NCBI RefSeq assembly: GCF_003612125.1
Contig: NZ_RAWI01000036.1
Location: forward strand, 1-40,766
Direction: 5' to 3'
DNA: 40,766 nt
Origin: Corallococcus praedator
GTDB lineage: Bacteria; Myxococcota; Myxococcia; Myxococcales; Myxococcaceae
Shown here one piece after another: positions 34,238-40,766 of the stretch (position 1 is its first letter; every line of letters starts with the position of its first letter). The position numbers were made by a program, and so were the translations under genes. The notes below the pieces were generated by a model. That model did no database searches. It was given only the letters and a program-made list of their open reading frames with translations, and had not been told where the DNA came from.

Positions 34238-34780
34238 ATGGACCTCACCCTCTTCGTCGTCGGACTCGTGAAGGTCGTCTTCGGTGGCCTCGTGGCCGCG
34301 CTCGGCATCGGCCTGGGAATGCATGGCCTTGGCCGCCTGCTGGACAGCCACCCGGTGGAGGAGCTGCGCCAGGGCAACGTGGCCGCGGGGCTGGTGCACG
34401 CGACGAGCCTCGTGTCGCTGGGCCTGCTCGTGCAGCACGCGCTGAAGGCCACCGGGGACGCGGTGGACATCGCGGTGCAGAACCCGCCCGTGCCGCCCAT
34501 CGCGGTGCTCCAGTTGATGGGCCTGTCGCTCGTGCACGTCGCGCTGTCGCTGGCGGTGGGCGTGGCGGTGCTCGCGCTGGGCGTGCGGCTGTTCGACCGG
34601 ATGACGCCGGGCATCGATGAGCTGGCGGAGGTGCGCAAGGGCAACATCGCCGCGGCGCTCATCCTGTGCGCCTTCCTGCTCGTCATCGCCCTGCTCACCG
34701 CGCCCGGCCTGCAGGCCACGCTCAACGGCCTCATCCCCTTCCCGCAGCTTCCCACCGGCATGCTGCGCGCGCCCGCCTGA
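34238..34780 (+). CDS. DUF350 family membrane protein
   Basis: A 180-aa inner-membrane protein made of two related halves, each with two or more helices. The repeated motif is ELRQGNVAAGLVHATSLVSLGLL (about 46-68) and EVRKGNIAAALILCAFLLVIALL (130-152), the internal duplication typical of DUF350. Function is unknown. DUF350 genes often sit near peptide- or polyamine-ligase clusters. Here the next gene, 6 bp on, encodes a transglutaminase-like protein, so the pair is probably one transcription unit. Confidence 0.85.
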   Translation: MDLTLFVVGLVKVVFGGLVAALGIGLGMHGLGRLLDSHPVEELRQGNVAAGLVHATSLVSLGLLVQHALKATGDAVDIAVQNPPVPPIAVLQLMGLSLVHVALSLAVGVAVLALGVRLFDRMTPGIDELAEVRKGNIAAALILCAFLLVIALLTAPGLQATLNGLIPFPQLPTGMLRAPA

Positions 34781-34786
34781 GTTCGC

Positions 34787-35662
34787 ATGGCCCCGCGCTC
34801 CTGGATCCGATGGTGGGTGTTGGCGCTGGTGGGCGCGGTGCTGATCACCGCCGTGTGGCGCGTGGAGCTGCGCAAGGCGGGCCGGCTCGCGGCGCCCGCG
34901 CCGACGGAAGCAGGCACGGGCGCCCCGGTGGAGGCCACGCTGAACCTGGGCACGGTGCTGGTGCCGGAGGACACGCCCCCGGACCGGGCCCATGCGTATG
35001 ACTGGCGCGTGGAGGGGCTCGCACCCGCGCGGCAACTGGTGGCCTATGGCCTGGGCGAGTCGGTGGAGCGCGGGCTGGAAGAGGCGCACCGCGACTACAG
35101 CGTGCGGCTGCGCTACCGCTCCATGGGCCCGGAGCGCTTCACGTACGTGGCGCCGCCAGGGTGCGGCACGGACATGCGCTGCATCTACGCGGAGCTGATG
35201 CACAGCAACGCGGAGCCGGTGCGCGTGCTGGGCGAGCGCTTCGCCGTCTCCATCCGCGAGCGCGACCTGGACGCGGCGCAGGCCACCGAGCTCATCCTCG
35301 GCTTCGTGCGCCGCATCCGCTACGAGCTGCCCGGGGACGAACCGTTCGGCATCGTCCCGCCGGGGCTGGTGCCCGCGCAGGACCGCGGCGACTGCGACTC
35401 CAAGGCGGTCCTGGCGCTGATGCTGCTGCGGCAGGTGGGCGTGGACGCGGTGATGCTGTACTCGGATGCGCTGGCGCACGCGGCCATCGGCGTGGGCCTG
35501 CCCGGCACCGGCACCCGCATCCCCTTCGGGGGACGCGGCTACCAGTACGCGGAGCTCACCGCGGACGGCTGGCCCCTGGGGATGATTCCGCCCCAGTACG
35601 ACAAGCCCCAACTGTGGCGGGTGCTGCCGCTGCCGGACGCTCCGGCGCCTGCGCCAGGGTAG
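34787..35662 (+). CDS. Membrane-anchored transglutaminase-like protein
   Basis: A 291-aa protein with one N-terminal membrane helix (WIRWWVLALVGAVLITAVW) and a periplasmic body. A beta-rich region precedes the core, with C203 in DRGDCDSKAVLALMLLRQVG and H231 in LAHAAIGVGLPG. The third triad residue would be in ELTADGWPLG but is not certain. The family probably works as a cysteine peptidase or amide-exchange enzyme. It lies 6 bp after the DUF350 gene. It is one of three transglutaminase-fold proteins in this window and the smallest. Confidence 0.8.
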   Translation: MAPRSWIRWWVLALVGAVLITAVWRVELRKAGRLAAPAPTEAGTGAPVEATLNLGTVLVPEDTPPDRAHAYDWRVEGLAPARQLVAYGLGESVERGLEEAHRDYSVRLRYRSMGPERFTYVAPPGCGTDMRCIYAELMHSNAEPVRVLGERFAVSIRERDLDAAQATELILGFVRRIRYELPGDEPFGIVPPGLVPAQDRGDCDSKAVLALMLLRQVGVDAVMLYSDALAHAAIGVGLPGTGTRIPFGGRGYQYAELTADGWPLGMIPPQYDKPQLWRVLPLPDAPAPAPG

Positions 35663-35786
35663 GCGCGGCCTTCGCGTTCCCGCGCACAGGGAGGACTTGG
35701 ACTTTGCAGTAAATTCCAATATTCCAGCTTTCGCGGGGATGCGGCCTCACGACCGGCCTTCACCGTCCACGACAGGGAGCAGGCAC

Positions 35787-37100
35787 ATGGAAGCGAAGCG
35801 TTCACAGGGTGGAGCCCGTCGGTTGTTCGTCCTCACGGGGCTGGCGGCGCTGGCCGTCGGCTGTGGTGCGGCGGAGGAAGTCGACGCCGGAGGTGCACCG
35901 GCCGCGGTGGAGCAGGCGCTGGGCGCGTGCACGCACTCGGTCACCACGAACACGTACGTGGGCGCGGACTACTGGGGCACGCTCGTGTTCAAGAACACGG
36001 GCACGGTGGCCATCGCCAATCCTCAAATCTCCATCGACGTGCCGTCGGGCGTGACGTGTGACGATGATCAACCCGGCTGGACGCACACGCAGTCGAACCG
36101 CACGTGCACCTTCACGCGGACCTCCGCGCTGACGGTGGCGGTGAATGCGTCACACACGTTCTACTACTCCACCACCTCCAACACGTCGTTCACCGCGGCC
36201 AACGTGAAGGTCCAGTCCGACAGCTGCGGCACCACGTCCCCGGGCGGCTCCGGCCTCACCGCGAACCAGAAGAAGGTCGCGGAGGCCCTGACGAGCATCT
36301 GGGAGAACGACACGCCCACGCTCAACTACGCCTACTCGGAGAACATCCAGGACGGGCGCGGCTACACCAACGGGCGCGCGGGCTTCTGCACCGGCACCGG
36401 CGACGCCATCCAGGTCGTGCAGTGCTACCGGGCGCTGCGCACCGAGGCCAATGGCAACCGCCTCGCGAAGTACTGGTCCGCGCTCAACGTCATCAACAAC
36501 CGCTTCCTGTCCACCGGCCAGGACCAGGCCTCCACGGCGGAGCTGGACGCGGTGGGCAACTGGACGGCGGACTGGGCGGCCAGCTTCAACACCGTCGCGA
36601 CGCAGGCGGACTTCAAGCAGTGCCAGGACCAGGTGAGCGACGCGCTCTACTACACGCCCATCATGAACGAGGCCACGCGCTGGGGCTTCACCCAGGCGCT
36701 CACCAAGGCGGCGCTGTACGACGCGGCCATCAACCACGGCGAGAGCGGCGTGAAGGCCATCATCCGCAGCGCCAACACGGCCCTGGGCAACAGCGGGCAG
36801 GTGGCGCCGGTGATTGGCTACAACGGCATCACGGAGAACGCCTGGCTCCAGAAGTTCCTGGAGAAGCGCCGGGACGTGCTCGCCGCGGACGCCACCTGGG
36901 CGGAGGCCGTGGACCGCGTGGCCGCGTATGAGAAGCAGCGCCGCGTGGGCAACTGGAGCCTGGGCACCGCGTTCCGCAACGACGTGCGCGCCCGCGACTG
37001 CTGGGGCACCACCTACCCGACGAGCGGCTACACCGTGCGCCTCATCAACGCGGACGGCACCTGGAGCACCCCCGCCTCGTACACGTACGCCTGCCAGTAG
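35787..37100 (+). CDS. GH46 chitosanase lipoprotein with N-terminal CBM2-like domain
   Basis: A 437-aa secreted enzyme that cleaves chitosan. The lipoprotein signal ends at C26 (ALAVGC). A ~100-residue beta domain between cysteines 48 and 147, with YWGTLVFKNTGTVAI and an aromatic-poor end, resembles a short CBM2-type binding module. The GH46 catalytic domain starts near 155. The proton donor is E173 (IWENDTP), and the second acid is D189 (ENIQDGRGYTNG). GFCTGTGDAIQ and the helical C-terminal half complete the match to Streptomyces N174-type chitosanases. An AT-rich stretch (35701-35730) with repeated ATTCC just upstream may hold the promoter. Confidence 0.93.
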   Translation: MEAKRSQGGARRLFVLTGLAALAVGCGAAEEVDAGGAPAAVEQALGACTHSVTTNTYVGADYWGTLVFKNTGTVAIANPQISIDVPSGVTCDDDQPGWTHTQSNRTCTFTRTSALTVAVNASHTFYYSTTSNTSFTAANVKVQSDSCGTTSPGGSGLTANQKKVAEALTSIWENDTPTLNYAYSENIQDGRGYTNGRAGFCTGTGDAIQVVQCYRALRTEANGNRLAKYWSALNVINNRFLSTGQDQASTAELDAVGNWTADWAASFNTVATQADFKQCQDQVSDALYYTPIMNEATRWGFTQALTKAALYDAAINHGESGVKAIIRSANTALGNSGQVAPVIGYNGITENAWLQKFLEKRRDVLAADATWAEAVDRVAAYEKQRRVGNWSLGTAFRNDVRARDCWGTTYPTSGYTVRLINADGTWSTPASYTYACQ

Positions 37101-37159
37101 GGGCCCCTGCCCGACACGGGCCGTGACGGCACGCTGGCCGCCGGGGCGCCTGTGGTGGC

Positions 37160-39085
37160 ATGACCTGCCCCATGGCCCGTGACGTCTCGTTCTTCGACAA
37201 GCTCGGTTCGCTCCTCGCCCAGGAGCGCGAGGCCGAGAAGGCCCGCACCGCCGCGTTCGCGCAGGGGCTGTCCCTGCGTGAGCGCGAGGAGCAGGGCCTG
37301 TCGGTGCTGGACCTGGAGACCGTCGAGGAGGAGGTGGGCCTGGGCGGCCGCATCCTCCTCACGCTCGCCCGCGCGGACCGGGGGCGCCTGCCCACGCGCC
37401 TGTCCAACGGCGACTTCGTGGCGGTGCTCCCCCGCCGCGCGGAGGTGAAGGACCCGGCGAAGGCGCTCGTGTCGCGCGCCTCCTCCACCCGCATCCAGCT
37501 CGCGTTCGACCGCGACCCGCCCGCGTACATCTCCGAAGGGCTCTTGCGCCTGGACGTCGTCCCCAACGACATCACGTATGAGCGCGTGCGCGCGGGCCTC
37601 CAGCGCGTGAAGGCCCTGGACAAGGGCGCCGAGCGACACAAGCGCGAGGTGCTGCTGGGCAACGAGCCCCCGCGCTTCGACAACACGAAGGACTTCACGC
37701 CGAGCCGCCCGCTCAACCCGGAGCAGCTCGACGCCACGAAGCGCGCGCTGGCCGCGGAGGACTTCTTCCTGGTCCACGGCCCGCCCGGCACCGGCAAGTC
37801 CACCGTGCTGGCGGAGGTGGCGGCGCAGGCCGTCGCACGCGGGGAGCGCCTGTTGTGCACCGCGGCCAGCAACGCCGCCGTGGACCACCTGCTGGAGCTG
37901 TGTCTGGAGAAGGGTCTGAGGGCCATCCGCGTGGGCCACCCGGCCCGCGTCGCCGCGCGGCTCCAGGAGCACACGCTGGACATCGTGGTGGAGGAGCACC
38001 CGGACCGCATCATCAGCCGCGACCTGTTCGATGAAGCCTTCGACCTGTTCGGCTACGCGCGCCGCCAGCGCAGCCAGGGCCGCAGCCGCGAGCGCTTCTC
38101 CAACGCCCGCTCCTCCACGGCGGAGGCGAAGGACCTGATGGATGAGGCGCGCAAGCTGGAGAAGAAGGCCGTGAGGGCGGTGCTCGCGCGCTCGGACGTG
38201 GTGTGCGTCACGCTCGCGAGCCTGGGCTCCGGCATCCTCGCCGGCGAGGAGTTCGACCGGGCCCTGTTGGACGAAGCCACGCAGGCCACCGAACCCCTGG
38301 CCCTGCTGGGCTTCCTGCGCGCGCCGAAGGTGGTGCTCGCTGGAGATCCGCAGCAGTTGCCGCCCACCGTGCTGTCGCAGGAGGCGTCCAAGGCGGGCCT
38401 GGGCGTGAGCCTCTTCGAGCGGCTGCTCAAGGACCACGGCGACGACGTGAAGCGCATGCTGCGCGAGCAGTACCGGATGAACGCCACCATCATGGCCTTC
38501 CCCTCCCGGGAGATGTACGCCGACGAATTGCGCGCCCACCCGTCCGTGGCGGAGCGCACGCTCGGGGAGGTGCTGACGCCCGGAGCGGAGGTGGACGCCC
38601 CGCCGGTGCTCTTCCTGGACACGGCGGGCAAGGGCTTCGACGAGGAGGTGGAGCCCACCACGCACAGCCTCTTCAACCCGGGTGAAGCGGACTACGTGGT
38701 CGCCCGCGTGCGCCAGTTGCTGGCGCTGGGCCTGTCCCCGCGCGAGGTGGCCGTCATCGCCCCGTACAGCGCCCAGGCCCGCCAGCTTCGCGAGGCGCTG
38801 GAGGCCGTCCACCCGGAGGTGGAGGTGGACACCGTGGACGCGTTCCAGGGCCGGGAGAAGGACGCCATCCTGGTCAGCCTCACCCGCTCCAACAGCGAGG
38901 GGCAGTTGGGCTTCCTCAACGACCTGCGTCGCATGAACGTCGCGCTCACCCGCGCCCGCCGGCACCTGTTCGTCGTGGGCGACTCCGCCACCTTGAGCAG
39001 CCACGCGTTCTACGCGCGCTTCATCGAAGGCACCCAGACGGACGGCGGCTACCGCTCCGCCTGGGAGTGGCCTGACCCGGCCTGA
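37160..39085 (+). CDS. UPF1/IGHMBP2-like superfamily 1 helicase
   Basis: A 641-aa cytosolic ATPase. The N-terminal ~110 residues contain a small beta-barrel-like region. Motif I is GPPGTGKST (207-215), motif Ia TAASNAAVDHLLELC, motif II LLDEATQATEP, motif III AGDPQQLPPTV, motif IV LREQYRMNA, motif V TVDAFQGREKDAI and motif VI MNVALTRARRHL. This set is the SF1B, UPF1-like pattern, acting 5' to 3' on RNA or DNA. A helical insertion between motifs Ia and II (~270-345) is usual. ATG 37160 has only weak GTGGTGG upstream, and ATG 37172 is an equally possible start. It appears monocistronic. Confidence 0.93.
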   Translation: MTCPMARDVSFFDKLGSLLAQEREAEKARTAAFAQGLSLREREEQGLSVLDLETVEEEVGLGGRILLTLARADRGRLPTRLSNGDFVAVLPRRAEVKDPAKALVSRASSTRIQLAFDRDPPAYISEGLLRLDVVPNDITYERVRAGLQRVKALDKGAERHKREVLLGNEPPRFDNTKDFTPSRPLNPEQLDATKRALAAEDFFLVHGPPGTGKSTVLAEVAAQAVARGERLLCTAASNAAVDHLLELCLEKGLRAIRVGHPARVAARLQEHTLDIVVEEHPDRIISRDLFDEAFDLFGYARRQRSQGRSRERFSNARSSTAEAKDLMDEARKLEKKAVRAVLARSDVVCVTLASLGSGILAGEEFDRALLDEATQATEPLALLGFLRAPKVVLAGDPQQLPPTVLSQEASKAGLGVSLFERLLKDHGDDVKRMLREQYRMNATIMAFPSREMYADELRAHPSVAERTLGEVLTPGAEVDAPPVLFLDTAGKGFDEEVEPTTHSLFNPGEADYVVARVRQLLALGLSPREVAVIAPYSAQARQLREALEAVHPEVEVDTVDAFQGREKDAILVSLTRSNSEGQLGFLNDLRRMNVALTRARRHLFVVGDSATLSSHAFYARFIEGTQTDGGYRSAWEWPDPA

Positions 39086-39250
39086 AGCATGTTTGTCATT
39101 CCAACGACTTCGGATTGCCCTGCGGGGCTACGCAAGGAGTGCGACCCGGACGCCCGAAAATTGTCGGCTCGCTGAACGAATTTTGTCACTCGTTCCGCCG
39201 CCAGACGGGGAGACGGCCGGAAATCAGGCATTTGGCTCAAGCCTGGGTGT

Positions 39251-39266
39251 CGGCACGAAGGATGCT
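39251..39266 (+). promoter_or_regulatory. Sigma-54-type promoter candidate
   Basis: CGGCACGAAGGATGCT keeps GG at -24 and GC at -12 with the required 10-nt spacing. It matches the sigma-54 consensus at all but two of the conserved bases I compared. The predicted start of transcription would leave a ~15-nt leader containing GGAGGG and then ATG 39292. Sigma-54 promoters are common in myxobacterial development genes. Confidence 0.4.
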
Positions 39267-39291
39267 TTCTGTCCGGGCAAGGAGGGAAGCA

Positions 39292-39480
39292 ATGTCCCAA
39301 GCGCCTGTGGTGACCAAGGAGAATGACGTCTGGGTGATTCGGATTGAACGGCCCAACGGCAAGGTCCAGGAGTACCGCTGCGCCACGGAGAGCCAGGCCC
39401 GGCAGCTGGCGCTGGTGCTCGGCCGTCCGGATTCGGGGGGCCCGCCGCGCCCCGCCGCGTCGTCCACCACCGCCATCTGA
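39292..39480 (+). CDS. Small hypothetical protein, 62 aa
   Basis: A 62-aa protein with a charged N-terminal half (VTKENDVWVIRIERPNGKVQEYRC). This half looks like two beta strands, followed by a helix (ESQARQLALVLG) and a proline-rich tail. No family is recognised. Strong support comes from GGAGGG five bases before the ATG and from a sigma-54-like promoter upstream. Cytosolic, no signal or membrane segment. The next gene starts 163 bp later on the same strand. Confidence 0.7.
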   Translation: MSQAPVVTKENDVWVIRIERPNGKVQEYRCATESQARQLALVLGRPDSGGPPRPAASSTTAI

Positions 39481-39643
39481 GTTCGCGCCACGGGCGGCCA
39501 TGCGTGCCGCCCTGGTCCGAGCCGACCCAGCGTTGTCGCACGGCCGCGCCCGGCCTTGACGGGCTCGGCAACCTCGCATGGGCGGACGCGCGGCCCCTTG
39601 AGGCCCACACCCCGTTGCTGACACACGGGCATGAGGAACCCTC

Positions 39644-40525
39644 ATGCCCACCGCCCCCTTCGAATCATTCACCCTGGATGCCGAGGGCCTGCCGCTGCAT
39701 GTGCGCCAGCGCCACCCGGGCGGAACGACCGCCGTCCTGTTCCTCCACGGCTGGCTGGACCACTCGCACAGCTTCGACCCGCTCTGCGAACACCTGCCCA
39801 ACGACTGGCGCACGGTGCTGCTCGACTTCCGGGGCATGGGGGAGAGCGGCCACGTGGGGCCCGGCGCCGCCTACCACCTCAGCGACCACCTGCTGGACGT
39901 GGAGGCCACCCTGGACGGGCTGGCCCTGCCCTCCGTGCACCTCGTGGGGCACTCGCTGGGCGGCATCGTCGCGCTGGCGTACGCCGCCGCGCGCCACGAG
40001 CGCATCCAGAGCCTGACCCTCATCGAGAGCCTGGGCCCCTCCGGCGGTCCCCCGGAGGGGGCCGTGCAGCGGCTGCGCGGCTTCCTGGACGACGCGCGCC
40101 GCCCACCCAACCGCAAGCGCTACCCCACCGTGGAGGCCGCCGCGGAGCGCCTGCGCCAGGCGAACCCCACCCTGTCCCCGGACGCGGCCCTGCTCTTCGC
40201 CCGCCACGGCACCCACCCCACGCCCGAGGGCGAGCAGGCCTTCACCTTCGATCCGCGCCACCGCCGCCGCTTCGGCCAGGGCTTCGACGAGGCCCAGTGG
40301 CTGGCCCTGGAGGCCGCCGTCACCTGCCCCGTCCAGGTCCTGCGTGGGAGCGACGGCCTGTCCCCTTCCCCGCCCCTCCTCCAGGGGCGCCTGGACGCGT
40401 TGCGCACCCTGGTGGGCCCTCCCCAGGTTTTCCAGGGCGGCCACCACGTCCACCTGGAGCAGCCGCGGGCCGTGGCCGATGCGATCGCGACCTTCGTCGC
40501 GGGAAACGTCCGGTATCCCCCCTGA
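39644..40525 (+). CDS. Alpha/beta hydrolase
   Basis: A 293-aa enzyme of the alpha/beta-hydrolase fold. The oxyanion segment FLHGWLDHS (33-41), the DFRGMGESG turn and the nucleophile elbow VGHSLGG (S104) are clear. The acid is probably Asp in LRGSDGLSP, and the base is one of the histidines of QGGHHVHLEQP. A helical cap lies between residues ~130 and 225. It may be a lipase, esterase or C-C hydrolase of unknown substrate. The ATG is chosen because the family's first strand begins directly after it. Confidence 0.9.
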   Translation: MPTAPFESFTLDAEGLPLHVRQRHPGGTTAVLFLHGWLDHSHSFDPLCEHLPNDWRTVLLDFRGMGESGHVGPGAAYHLSDHLLDVEATLDGLALPSVHLVGHSLGGIVALAYAAARHERIQSLTLIESLGPSGGPPEGAVQRLRGFLDDARRPPNRKRYPTVEAAAERLRQANPTLSPDAALLFARHGTHPTPEGEQAFTFDPRHRRRFGQGFDEAQWLALEAAVTCPVQVLRGSDGLSPSPPLLQGRLDALRTLVGPPQVFQGGHHVHLEQPRAVADAIATFVAGNVRYPP

Positions 40526-40533
40526 AAAGATGG

Positions 40534-40588
40534 GGGTGAGGGTTGGCAAAAGGTCGGGAAAAACCTTTCACCCTCCAGGGCACCCTGG
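40534..40588. terminator. Tandem imperfect hairpins after the hydrolase gene
   Basis: GGGTGAGGGTT (40534-40544) pairs imperfectly with AACCTTTCACCC (40562-40573), and CCAGGG-CA-CCCTGG (40575-40588) follows. The first starts 8 bp after the hydrolase stop, as a terminator would. No clear U-tract follows. The rest of the window to 40757 holds no gene I can support. Confidence 0.35.
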
Positions 40589-40757
40589 TTCCCTCCAGCG
40601 CTCACTTGGCCGCCAAGGCCCGCGCCAAGTCCTTGATTTCAGGTGGGCGCCCCCTCCGGCCCCGCGACGGCACGAGACTTGATTAGAGCCAGCCCGAGAT
40701 GGATCACGTGTCCCGGGCATCCGTGTGCGTGTGGTGGGGAAGGGTGGGGAGCGGACA

Positions 40758-40766
40758 ATGGTGATG
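40758..40766 (+). CDS. Possible start of a following gene (cut by window edge)
   Basis: ATG GTG ATG at the very end is preceded by GGGGAG seven bases upstream, a plausible ribosome binding site. Only three codons are visible, so nothing can be said of the product. Confidence 0.3.

Noticed and set aside
1-40766. CRISPR arrays, tRNA or rRNA genes, insertion sequences, prophage genes
   Set aside because: Reading through both strands showed no regular repeat-spacer units, no cloverleaf I could support, and no transposase or phage structural proteins.

Overview
The window is GC-rich (roughly 70 % by eye), gene-dense bacterial chromosome, almost certainly from a myxobacterium of the Myxococcus/Corallococcus type. 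The best evidence is a secreted repeat protein with a MYXO-CTERM sorting tail (31672-34185). A Gly-Cys element, a hydrophobic helix and a basic tail of this kind are characteristic of the group. The many lipoproteins, transglutaminase-fold proteins and GTG starts fit as well. I see no rRNA, tRNA, CRISPR array, transposase or prophage genes, so the window reads as resident chromosome with several accessory islands.

Region 1 (1-8.4 kb) is mostly housekeeping. It holds the tail of an unknown protein, a DUF2079-type membrane protein, and a minus-strand run of cobalamin adenosyltransferase, epoxyqueuosine reductase (queG) and an EamA permease. Divergent from these is a thyA-folA pair with a 4-bp overlap, which makes dTMP and recycles dihydrofolate. 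Next comes a cytochrome c-FTR1 iron permease fusion with a Fur-box-like site just upstream, and a small exported protein.

Region 2 (8.4-18.7 kb) starts with a minus-strand operon: an HD-domain phosphohydrolase, a fused Nudix/metallo-beta-lactamase protein, and a membrane-anchored ABM-domain protein. It continues with an ATP-grasp (D-Ala-D-Ala ligase-like) gene overlapping a GNAT acetyltransferase, an exported transglutaminase-like protein, a YyaL/DUF255 protein and a GT39-type glycosyltransferase.

Region 3 (18.8-27 kb) is the most interesting. A 71-aa secreted peptide has the six-cysteine spacing of CS-alpha-beta defensins, and it is covered on the opposite strand by the tail of a cysteine-rich lipoprotein reading frame. 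Next is a lipoprotein with three PKD-like repeats and a C-terminal heme c motif. Then comes a tightly coupled five-gene minus-strand operon: AfsA-like hotdog protein, ICMT-like membrane methyltransferase, SDR-like protein with a degraded active site, rifampicin-phosphotransferase-like ATP/His phosphotransferase, and UbiA-type prenyltransferase. It looks like a small-molecule pathway, perhaps a butenolide-type signal or a prenylated lipid, that I cannot match to any described cluster.

Region 4 (27.1-31.3 kb) is a three-gene operon: circularly permuted ATP-grasp, alpha-E protein, and an NTN amidotransferase-like/transglutaminase fusion. It belongs to the predicted peptide-ligation/peptidase systems, and the NTN domain lacks its Cys nucleophile.

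Region 5 (31.7-40.8 kb) is on the plus strand: the MYXO-CTERM repeat protein, a DUF350 membrane protein with a transglutaminase-like partner, a GH46 chitosanase lipoprotein, a UPF1-like SF1 helicase, a 62-aa protein behind a sigma-54-like promoter, and an alpha/beta hydrolase.
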